From: an uncultured Chloroflexota bacterium
Lineage (GTDB): Bacteria; Chloroflexota; Dehalococcoidia; UBA2247; RBG-13-53-26
Assembly: GCA_937860285.1 (NCBI GenBank)
Contig: CALMBS010000193.1
Location: 1 to 5,971, forward strand
Direction: 5' to 3'
DNA length: 5,971 nucleotides
The position numbers and the translations under genes were made by a program. Numbering within the stretch: the first letter of the stretch is position 1; each line of letters opens with the position of its first letter. Of this stretch, positions 1 to 4,880 are shown one piece after another. The notes under the pieces were generated by a model, which had not been told where the DNA came from, made no database searches, and was given only the letters and a program-made list of their open reading frames with translations.

Positions 1-67
1 AGAACATCTTGCTCTGGGTCAGGAGCTGGGCGTGGACCTCCAGCCCGATGATGGTATCGTAGGTCAT
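1..67 (-). CDS. gatB: GatB, Asp-tRNA(Asn)/Glu-tRNA(Gln) amidotransferase subunit B (N-terminal fragment)
   Basis: Only the first 22 codons lie in the window; the gene continues beyond the left edge. Reading the minus strand from the ATG at 67 gives MTYDTIIGLEVHAQLL followed by TQSKMF, which is the highly conserved GatB amino terminus (family pattern M-x-Y-E-x-V-I-G-L-E-x-H-x-Q-L-x-T-x-S-K-x-F). GatB is the tRNA-binding subunit of the cytosolic GatCAB complex, which converts mischarged Glu-tRNA(Gln) and Asp-tRNA(Asn) to the amide forms. An upstream in-frame ATG at 76 would add MSG, but it directly abuts the likely -10 box at 77-82, so the start at 67 is preferred. No good Shine-Dalgarno sequence is present, so translation may be leaderless. 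The identification rests on a short but very characteristic stretch. Confidence 0.88.
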   Translation of the reverse strand, partial: MTYDTIIGLEVHAQLLTQSKMF

Positions 68-76
68 GCCTGACAT

Positions 77-106
77 AATATAGCACGCACGACACGAACG
101 TGTCCA
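77..106 (-). promoter_or_regulatory. Predicted housekeeping promoter of gatB
   Basis: On the minus strand there is a TGGACA -35-like box (106-101), an 18-nt spacer and a TATATT -10-like box (82-77). Initiation about 7 nt downstream would fall near position 70, almost on the gatB ATG at 67, implying a leaderless or nearly leaderless mRNA. This is a pattern match to the sigma-70 consensus only. Confidence 0.5.
91..104. repeat. 14-bp palindrome inside the gatB promoter
   Basis: GACACG-AA-CGTGTC is a perfect 6-bp inverted repeat around a 2-nt centre. It overlaps the -35 box and the outer part of the spacer of the predicted gatB promoter, where a dimeric repressor would bind. It also lies about 80 bp upstream of the sigma-factor promoter. 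The palindrome is seen directly; an operator role is inference. Confidence 0.4.
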
Positions 107-181
107 CGGAGCGAGCCGGCCAGGCAGCGTCTCCGCGCCTCCGCCGGCAGGCCGCCTCTCATTTTCCTTACAGTCCGCCCG

Positions 182-214
182 CGGCCCTAACCTTTCGGCA
201 TTTCGGGTGTTATA
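182..214 (+). promoter_or_regulatory. ECF-type promoter upstream of the sigma factor gene (copy 1)
   Basis: CGG-NN-CTAACCTTT is followed, after 13 nt from 196 to 208, by GTTATA at 209-214. The AAC-containing -35 element (TAACC, 188-192) is separated by 16 nt from the GTTA of the -10, which fits the usual geometry of ECF sigma promoters. The same element recurs with identical spacing at 2200-2232; the two 33-nt stretches match at 23 positions, concentrated in the two boxes. Initiation would fall near 221, just before the ATG at 236. Autoregulation by the adjacent sigma factor is inferred. Confidence 0.6.
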
Positions 215-230
215 TTGGGCAGCAAGCTCA

Positions 231-270
231 GACCTATGGCTGAGCCGTCAGACCTATGGCGGAGGCGTCA
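231..270 (+). repeat. 20-bp tandem repeat across the sigma factor start region
   Basis: Two adjacent 20-bp units, 231-250 and 251-270, match at 18 of 20 positions; both begin GACCTATGGC and end GTCA. Each unit contains an ATG (236 and 256), but 20 is not a multiple of three, so only the ATG at 236 is in frame with the sigma factor. The second unit differs by a change that creates GGAGG at 261-265, a possible ribosome binding site 9 nt before an in-frame TTG at 275. Confidence 0.8.
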
Positions 271-877
271 GGGCTTGAGTGCAGGGCCGAGAGTGCAAAG
301 GGAAGAGGACCTGGTACGCCGGGCACAGAGGCGCGACCCGGAGGCGTTCGGCGCCCTCTACGAGGCGCACTTCGACCGCATCTACCGCTATGTTCTGCTG
401 CGGGTGAGGAACCAGGCGGACGCAGAGGACATCACTCAGCAGGTGTTCCTGCGGGCCCTGGAGAGCATCGGGTCCTACCGGTGGAAGGGGACGCCGTTCG
501 CCTCCTGGCTCTTCCGCATCGCCCACAACCTGGTGGTCGACTACTGGAAGAGAAAGAGCCGGGAGAGGACGATGGCGGTGACCCCCGAGGAGATCGATGA
601 GGTGGTGGCGGCGCCCGACGCCGCTGCGGCGGACCCGGCGGCGCTGGCCGAGCTGAAGTTCGACCTGAGAGAGCTGTCCGCGGCCTGCGAGAGGCTCACC
701 GACGGGCAGCGGGAGATAATCTCGCTGCGCTTCGCCGGCGGCCTGTCGGTGGCCGAGGCGGCCAGAGTCATGGGAAAGAGCGAGGGGGCGGTCAAGGTGC
801 TCCAGCACGCGGCCCTGGTGAAGCTGCGCCGCATCCTGGTCCCGGGGGCCGGCGATGGACCAACAGAGACAGGTTAG
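236..877 (+). CDS. ECF-like RNA polymerase sigma-70 family factor
   Basis: Cytoplasmic alternative sigma factor with only regions 2 and 4, as in ECF (group 4) factors. Numbering from the ATG at 236 (213 aa), region 2 covers about residues 28-105: AFGALYEAHFDRIYRYV, then the core-binding/-10 stretch DAEDITQQVFLRALE and the W-rich FASWLFRIAHNLVVDYWKR. A variable acidic/alanine-rich linker follows, then region 4 at about 140-200, with QREIISLRFAGGLSVAEAARVMG and a helix-turn-helix ending in GAVKVLQHAALVKLRR. The start is uncertain: ATG 236 lacks a Shine-Dalgarno sequence; TTG 275 has GGAGG 9 nt upstream; GTG 293 is also possible; TTG 215 overlaps the -10 box and is unlikely. No anti-sigma gene of the zinc-binding type follows; a transglutaminase-like membrane protein begins 15 nt downstream and is probably co-transcribed. 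The family is clear; the regulon is inferred. Confidence 0.93.
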   Translation: MAEPSDLWRRRQGLSAGPRVQREEDLVRRAQRRDPEAFGALYEAHFDRIYRYVLLRVRNQADAEDITQQVFLRALESIGSYRWKGTPFASWLFRIAHNLVVDYWKRKSRERTMAVTPEEIDEVVAAPDAAAADPAALAELKFDLRELSAACERLTDGQREIISLRFAGGLSVAEAARVMGKSEGAVKVLQHAALVKLRRILVPGAGDGPTETG

Positions 878-892
878 AGGACGTATACTGGT

Positions 893-2155
893 ATGGTGGA
901 CGAGTCGAGAGAGGGCCCTGGGCCGGGGCTGCCGCCTGAGGCTGAGCCTCCGGCTGGACTGGGGCCTCCAGCCGGCGCGGAGCCCCCGGTCAGTCCCGGG
1001 CCCCCCGCCAGTGCGGGGACTTCGGCCGGCCCGGTACCTCCGGTCAGCCCGGAGCCTCCGGCCGGGCGCGATTCCGGACGGAGGCTGCTGGCGGGGATAC
1101 TGGTGGTGATGCTGGGCCTGCTGGTGGGGCTGGGGGTGGTGGCGTGGAAAGCCGGGTGGCTCGACGGCCTGAGCCCGTTCGAGCAGTCGTCGGCGCCCAT
1201 CGAGACCAGCATCGAGCCGACGGCATCGTCGGGTGACCTTCTGCCGGCCGAGACCTTCCGCTGGAGGTACGACAACCAGGACTTCGAGCTCACCATGCAG
1301 ATCCCGGAGGCCCTGTACCTCTACTACACCCGGATGGAAAGGGCCCCGGTGGAGGACTACTCCATCTATGTGAGCCACCCCAAGGATGACGGGCCCGTAA
1401 CGGGCCCGCTGGCCGCAAAGCTGCAGGAGCTGGCGTCGGCCCGGCGGTATGATGCGCGGGAGACGGTCAACTTCACCGCCAGTTTCGTCCAGAACCTGAC
1501 GTACCGCGAGGAGACCGGGGAGTACCCCAACTATCCCGTGGAGACCCTGGTGGACCGGGGGGGTGACTGCGAGGACACCGCCATACTGGCGGCGGCCCTG
1601 CTGGATGCCATGGGCTACGACGCCGTCCTGATCCGGTTCACCTCGCCGGTCGAGACTGAGGCGGGGCACATGGCGGTGGGCGTGGCCGTACCCGGGGTCT
1701 CCGGCGGGTACAGCTACCGGTTCGAAGGCGAAACGTACTACTACCTGGAGACCACGTCCACATGGGATCTGGGGGAGATTCCCCCGGATGTCCTCTCCAA
1801 GTTCAATGGGGCCAGCGACGGCATCTATGCCCTGGCCCCGGCCCCGGCCCTCCGGTTCAGCGGCAGCCTGGAGTACGGTGTCGAGAGCCGGTGGTTCGGC
1901 GACCCCAGGGTGAGCCTCAGCGTGACGGTGACCAACTGGGGCACCGCCGGCGCCTCCGATTTCTACCTGAGGGCCTACTTCGAGGGGCACCAGGACGGCG
2001 CCAGGCTCAGCCCCACCTACGACCTCCTGGCCGGCTACCGCATCTCCAACGTGGCGGTGGCCGACATCGCCATGCCTTCGGCACCGGCCACACTCCATGT
2101 TGAGCTGTGGCAGGGCGGCCGGGTGGTGGACAACTGGACCACCGACCTCTCGTAG
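893..2155 (+). CDS. Membrane-anchored transglutaminase-like protein
   Basis: A 420-aa protein starting 15 nt after the sigma factor stop, with AGAGGA at 876-881 as its likely ribosome binding site. Residues 1-60 are Pro/Gly/Ala-rich with repeated EPPAG and PPVSP-type motifs. RR at 63-64 precedes one transmembrane helix (about 65-85), so the N-terminus should be cytoplasmic and the rest extracytoplasmic. The transglutaminase-like core spans about 185-290: Cys226 in RGGDCEDTAILAAALL, His259 in EAGHMAVGV and an acidic residue, Glu286, in YYYLETT, forming a plausible Cys-His-acid triad (Glu in place of the usual Asp). The C-terminal ~90 residues (335-420) form a beta-rich, CARDB-like region with VSLSVTVTNWGTAGAS. 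Such proteins act as cysteine proteases/peptidases or cross-linkers; the substrate cannot be told. Its position next to an ECF gene and its single-pass topology suggest an envelope role, perhaps in sensing. Confidence 0.85.
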   Translation: MVDESREGPGPGLPPEAEPPAGLGPPAGAEPPVSPGPPASAGTSAGPVPPVSPEPPAGRDSGRRLLAGILVVMLGLLVGLGVVAWKAGWLDGLSPFEQSSAPIETSIEPTASSGDLLPAETFRWRYDNQDFELTMQIPEALYLYYTRMERAPVEDYSIYVSHPKDDGPVTGPLAAKLQELASARRYDARETVNFTASFVQNLTYREETGEYPNYPVETLVDRGGDCEDTAILAAALLDAMGYDAVLIRFTSPVETEAGHMAVGVAVPGVSGGYSYRFEGETYYYLETTSTWDLGEIPPDVLSKFNGASDGIYALAPAPALRFSGSLEYGVESRWFGDPRVSLSVTVTNWGTAGASDFYLRAYFEGHQDGARLSPTYDLLAGYRISNVAVADIAMPSAPATLHVELWQGGRVVDNWTTDLS

Positions 2156-2270
2156 CCCCCGCCCTCCGCCTGCCCCCTGTGACCTTACTGTGATCTCCCC
2201 GGTGCTAACCTTTGGGGCCCGCGGCCGTTATACGGGTCAAAGGGCGCTTGGGAGAAAGGAGGTGATCGCT
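2156..2270 (+). promoter_or_regulatory. Intergenic region with ECF-type promoter (copy 2)
   Basis: This 115-nt gap separates the two predicted transcription units. CTAACCTTT at 2205-2213, a 13-nt spacer and GTTATA at 2227-2232 repeat the boxes and exact spacing of the element upstream of the sigma factor; CGG five bases before the CTAA is also shared. Initiation would be near 2239, leaving a leader of about 30 nt. Just upstream, CTGTGA occurs twice 11 bp apart (2177 and 2188), a possible but weak activator site. No convincing terminator for the upstream gene is visible. Confidence 0.6.
2255..2267 (+). promoter_or_regulatory. Full-length Shine-Dalgarno sequence before a TTG start
   Basis: AAAGGAGGTGATC is complementary over all 13 bases to the common bacterial 16S rRNA 3' end (GATCACCTCCTTT). 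Its AGGAGG core (2257-2262) lies 8 nt before the TTG at 2271. This fixes the lipoprotein start and rules out the longer reading frame that opens upstream within the preceding gene. Confidence 0.85.
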
Positions 2271-2636
2271 TTGAAGAAGTGGATGGTGGTCCTGGGGTTG
2301 ATGGTGGTACTCCTGGGGGCGTGCCTGGGGACCGGCTGCGGCCGGGAGAAGGATAACGGCGACGCCGACGAGCCCGAGGTAGGGACCGTGGCCCTCACCG
2401 TGAGCCAGCCGCAGAATGAGACGACGGTCTGCTCCGCGGACCTGGAGGTGAAGGGGACGACCGAGACGGACGCGGTGTTGAGCGTGAACGGCGAGACAGT
2501 GGAAGTGAACGAGGACGGCAGCTTCAGCACCACGGTCACCCTGGAAGAGGGGCCCAACTCCATCGAGGTGCTCGCCAGCGACTTCGAGGGGAACGAGGGG
2601 GCCGTGATTCTGACGGTCATCTACGTCAGGCAATAG
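2271..2636 (+). CDS. Small Ig-like (glucodextranase B-type) lipoprotein
   Basis: A 121-aa exported protein starting at TTG. The N-terminus MKKWMVVLGLMVVLLGAC has a short positive region, a hydrophobic core and a lipobox-like LGAC with Cys18 as the probable lipidated residue; a second Cys at 23 (GTGCG) is an alternative. A charged linker (about 24-37) precedes one beta-sandwich domain (about 39-121). Its motifs, LTVSQPQNETTV, LEVKGTT, VNGETVEVNEDGSFS and LEEGPNSIEVLASDFEGN, are typical of glucodextranase domain B/bacterial Ig-like folds used for binding or spacing on the cell surface. It is the first gene after the second ECF-type promoter, 43 nt before the next gene. It has no enzymatic motif; its binding partner is unknown. 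Confidence 0.82.
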   Translation: MKKWMVVLGLMVVLLGACLGTGCGREKDNGDADEPEVGTVALTVSQPQNETTVCSADLEVKGTTETDAVLSVNGETVEVNEDGSFSTTVTLEEGPNSIEVLASDFEGNEGAVILTVIYVRQ

Positions 2637-2679
2637 AAGGCCACGGCAAGTCGAGCAGAAGCAGCAGGGGAGGAAAGAA

Positions 2680-3786
2680 GTGAAAAGGATCATACTGTTG
2701 GTTACCACCCTGGCGCTGGCCTGCGGGCTGGTGCTGGGGACCGCGGGCGGGGCCATGGCCAGCACCCCATCGAGCGGGGAGGGCCGCGGCCTGTTCGGCA
2801 CCGTGGAGAGCGTGGATATCGATGACAGCGGCGCCGGCTCCATTACCCTGAGCAGCGTCAAATCAGCGAATGCCGCGGACAACGGCACTACGCTGGAGGT
2901 AGAGGTCACGGCTGCCACCGTGTACCACATCCCTACCGTTACCCTGGCGCCCAGGTGGCAGACCTGGGCCGGGCTCACCGAGGACAGCCGGGACCTGGTC
3001 AGGGAGGCCAACCGGGTGGCCGTCCTGCTGACCGATCCGGCCGGCAACCACGTCGCCCAGAGGGTGATGCTGGTGCCGGCCAGGGGCATCTGCCACTATC
3101 GCCACCAGCTGGGCATGGTGACCGGCATCGACGGCACCACCGCTACCGTGACCCTGAGGAACGGCCAGGAGGTCACCATGACCATGGCCGAGGGCCTGGA
3201 GCTGGAGGCGGGGCAGGTGGTCGTCGTAGTGACCGAGAGGAGCAACGGCGAGGTCCAGCTGCGGGCCGTGAGCGCCTACCGCTGGGAGCACATGGTGCAG
3301 CGGTTCGAGGGCTACCTGAACGGCTCGTTGAACCAGGAGGGCTTTGACAATGCCACGGCCATGCTGCAGAAGGCCCATGAGAAGCACATAGCGGAGCTGG
3401 AGGCCCTGAAGCTGCGGCTGGAGGAGCGCCACCGGACCCAGGCCGCGGAGAGGGTCGGCTTGGCCATGGATTACTCGGAGGCGCGCTTCGCCGAGGCCAT
3501 GCAGCTGCGGGACCAGATCCGGGAGCGTGTCCAGCAGGTTGGCTGGGACGAGTGGCTGGCCCAGTGGAGCGAGGCTGGCGGCACTATCGCCAGCGTCAAC
3601 GTCCAGACCCGGGCCATGGTCTTGAACACGGACAACGGCACCCTGAACCTGCAGGTGGCGGGCGCCGCCCGGATCACCAGGGGCGGGTACGTGTACGGCC
3701 TGAGGGGGCTGAGTGCCGGCGACGTGGTGACGAAGGTCATCTACAACGTGGACACCGGCAATGCCTGGTACGTGGAAGTGCAGTAG
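2680..3786 (+). CDS. Secreted protein with DUF5666-like beta modules flanking a coiled coil
   Basis: A 368-aa protein starting at GTG, preceded by GGGGAGGA at 2667-2674. A Sec signal peptide covers residues 1-27, with predicted cleavage after GGAMA. Three beta-rich modules of the type seen in DUF5666 proteins are visible: about 36-135 (LFGTVESVDIDDSGAGSITL), 143-200 (GMVTGIDGTTATVTLRNGQ, ending LEAGQVVVVVTE) and 300-368 (GTIASVNVQTRAMVLNTDNG, ending in a GDVVTKVIYNVDTG segment). Between modules two and three lies a charged helical region (about 201-290, strongest 225-285) likely to form a coiled coil or helical hairpin. There is no membrane anchor after the signal and no catalytic motif. It sits 43 nt after the lipoprotein gene, so the two are probably co-transcribed. 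The DUF5666 assignment is by pattern, not search, and the function is unknown; a structural or sensor role in the envelope is plausible. Confidence 0.75.
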   Translation: MKRIILLVTTLALACGLVLGTAGGAMASTPSSGEGRGLFGTVESVDIDDSGAGSITLSSVKSANAADNGTTLEVEVTAATVYHIPTVTLAPRWQTWAGLTEDSRDLVREANRVAVLLTDPAGNHVAQRVMLVPARGICHYRHQLGMVTGIDGTTATVTLRNGQEVTMTMAEGLELEAGQVVVVVTERSNGEVQLRAVSAYRWEHMVQRFEGYLNGSLNQEGFDNATAMLQKAHEKHIAELEALKLRLEERHRTQAAERVGLAMDYSEARFAEAMQLRDQIRERVQQVGWDEWLAQWSEAGGTIASVNVQTRAMVLNTDNGTLNLQVAGAARITRGGYVYGLRGLSAGDVVTKVIYNVDTGNAWYVEVQ

Positions 3787-3816
3787 ACTGACTTCAGAGT
3801 GTGAATGGATAGAGCC

Positions 3817-3846
3817 GGTGGCAGCCCCCCCGGCGGGGCTGCCACC
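3817..3846. terminator. Perfect 12-bp hairpin in the 98-nt gap before the DUF5667 gene
   Basis: GGTGGCAGCCCC (3817-3828) pairs fully with GGGGCTGCCACC (3835-3846) around the 6-nt loop CCCGGC. The stem is very GC-rich, but no T-run follows on the plus strand. It may be a weak or factor-assisted terminator, an attenuator reducing expression of the downstream gene, or an mRNA-stabilising 3' structure. The rest of the gap holds only the downstream ribosome binding site. Confidence 0.55.
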
Positions 3847-3884
3847 ACAGGCCGGGAGAAGAGGGTTAGAGCGAGGGAACCGGG

Positions 3885-4823
3885 GTGGCAGACCGTTTCG
3901 AGGACGTACTGAGCGACTGCACTGAGCGATTGCTCCAGGGGGAGAGCGTAGAGCAGTGCCTGCAGCGGTATCCGGAGCAGGCGCGGGAGCTGGAGCCCTT
4001 GCTCAGGGTAGCCGCGGCGGTCAGGAAGAGCGCCGCGGCCATCGAGCCCCGGCCGGAGTTCGCGGCCCGGACCAGGTACGAGGTCCAGTCGCGGCTGCGG
4101 GCCGCCGACCGGAAGACGGCCCCCCGGAGGTCCCCCGTGATGGGCTGGATACCCCGCTGGGCGGTGGCCGTGGTCTCGGTGGTGCTGGTTCTTCTGCTGG
4201 GCGGCACCACCACGGTGGCCGCCTCGTCGGACGCCCTGCCGGGCGACCCCCTCTACTCCGTCAAGACCACCACGGAGACGGTCCAGCTGAAGCTGACTTT
4301 CTCTCAGGAGGGCAAGGCCAGGCTGCAGGCCCGGTTCGCCGAGCGGCGGGTGGGGGAGATGGCCCGGCTGGCCGAGAGCGGCCGCACCGAGCAGCTGCGG
4401 ACGGCGGCCGCCCGGTTCGGCGATCACCTGGCCGGGATCGAGGCGCTGGCGGCGGAGATCGAGGCCACCGACCCTGATGACGGCGCGCGGATCGCCGCTC
4501 TCAGGGAGACCCTGTACGCCAACATGGACCGGGACCTGGCGCTGCTGGAGAGGGCGGAAGAGAATACGCCCCCGCGGGCCGCCCGGGCCATCGCCGTGGC
4601 CAAGTTCCGGCTGACGCAGCGGTACGAGAAGGCCATCGCCGCGCTGGACAGGCTGCAGAACCAGGCCCAGAATGGCGCCGGTCCCGCGGGCGGCGCGGAG
4701 TCGGGCGCTGGGTCGGAAGGGAACGGCGGCAGCGGCGCCGATGGGCAGCAGGGCGGGGCTGCCGGCTCCGGGCAGCAGAGCCAGATGGCAGGCGCCGCTC
4801 TCCAGGTCAACGCCCCGCAGTGA
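3885..4823 (+). CDS. DUF5667-type single-pass membrane protein, candidate anti-sigma factor
   Basis: A 312-aa protein starting at GTG; GAGGGA (3873-3878) lies 6 nt upstream. Residues 1-80 are predicted cytoplasmic and helical, with the pattern CTERLLQGESVEQCLQRYPE then ELEPLLRVAAAVR, which is usual ahead of DUF5667 domains and resembles a short anti-sigma-like helical domain; there is no HxxxCxxC zinc motif. One transmembrane helix follows (about 92-113), then SSDALPGDPLYSVKTTTE (114-131), the hallmark start of DUF5667. A long helical, charged extracytoplasmic region (132-262) follows, and a Gly/Gln/Ser/Ala-rich low-complexity tail (263-305). The N-in, single-pass layout with an extracytoplasmic domain matches anti-sigma factors, and it is the last gene of the cluster headed by an ECF gene. 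The anti-sigma role is inference; the DUF5667 assignment is fairly firm. Confidence 0.82.
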   Translation: MADRFEDVLSDCTERLLQGESVEQCLQRYPEQARELEPLLRVAAAVRKSAAAIEPRPEFAARTRYEVQSRLRAADRKTAPRRSPVMGWIPRWAVAVVSVVLVLLLGGTTTVAASSDALPGDPLYSVKTTTETVQLKLTFSQEGKARLQARFAERRVGEMARLAESGRTEQLRTAAARFGDHLAGIEALAAEIEATDPDDGARIAALRETLYANMDRDLALLERAEENTPPRAARAIAVAKFRLTQRYEKAIAALDRLQNQAQNGAGPAGGAESGAGSEGNGGSGADGQQGGAAGSGQQSQMAGAALQVNAPQ

Positions 4824-4828
4824 TGCTC

Positions 4829-4880
4829 ACTTGCCGATGCAGAAGTCGGCAAGGCCCGGACCTACTTGCCGATGCAGAAG
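4829..4880. repeat. 17-bp direct repeat duplicating the end of mnmE
   Basis: ACTTGCCGATGCAGAAG occurs at 4829-4845 and again at 4864-4880, 35 bp apart. Read on the minus strand, each copy encodes FCIGK followed at once by a stop (TAG at 4864-4862 for the true gene end; TGA at 4829-4827 for the extra copy). The two copies are in different frames, since 35 is not a multiple of three. Confidence 0.85.
4830..4853. terminator. Hairpin between convergent genes (weak terminator candidate)
   Basis: CTTGCCGA (4830-4837) and TCGGCAAG (4846-4853) form a perfect 8-bp stem with an 8-nt loop in the 38-nt gap between the DUF5667 gene and mnmE. It could act on both convergent transcripts, but neither side has a T-run. 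One arm is part of the duplicated mnmE tail. Confidence 0.35.

Noticed and set aside
254..2098. A 614-codon open frame on the minus strand covering the sigma and transglutaminase-like genes
   Set aside because: It is antisense to two genes with clear domains, its product is Arg/Pro/Gly/His-rich low-complexity sequence with no recognisable domain, and long antisense open frames are common in GC-rich DNA.
2122..2143. Inverted repeat GGTGGT/ACCACC near the end of the transglutaminase-like gene as a terminator
   Set aside because: It lies inside the coding sequence, the stem is only 6 bp with a 10-nt loop, and no T-run follows.
2097..2270. An upstream ATG extension of the lipoprotein reading frame
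   Set aside because: It would overlap the preceding gene, run through the promoter and bury the signal peptide; the Shine-Dalgarno at 2255-2267 and the signal sequence place the start at TTG 2271.
2205..3089. A minus-strand open frame of 294 codons opposite the lipoprotein and secreted protein
   Set aside because: It overlaps two well-supported plus-strand genes and the second ECF-type promoter and has no recognisable motif.
3787..3816. Possible separate promoter for the DUF5667 gene
   Set aside because: Only weak -35/-10 resemblance is visible and no copy of the CTAACCTTT-N13-GTTATA element is present.
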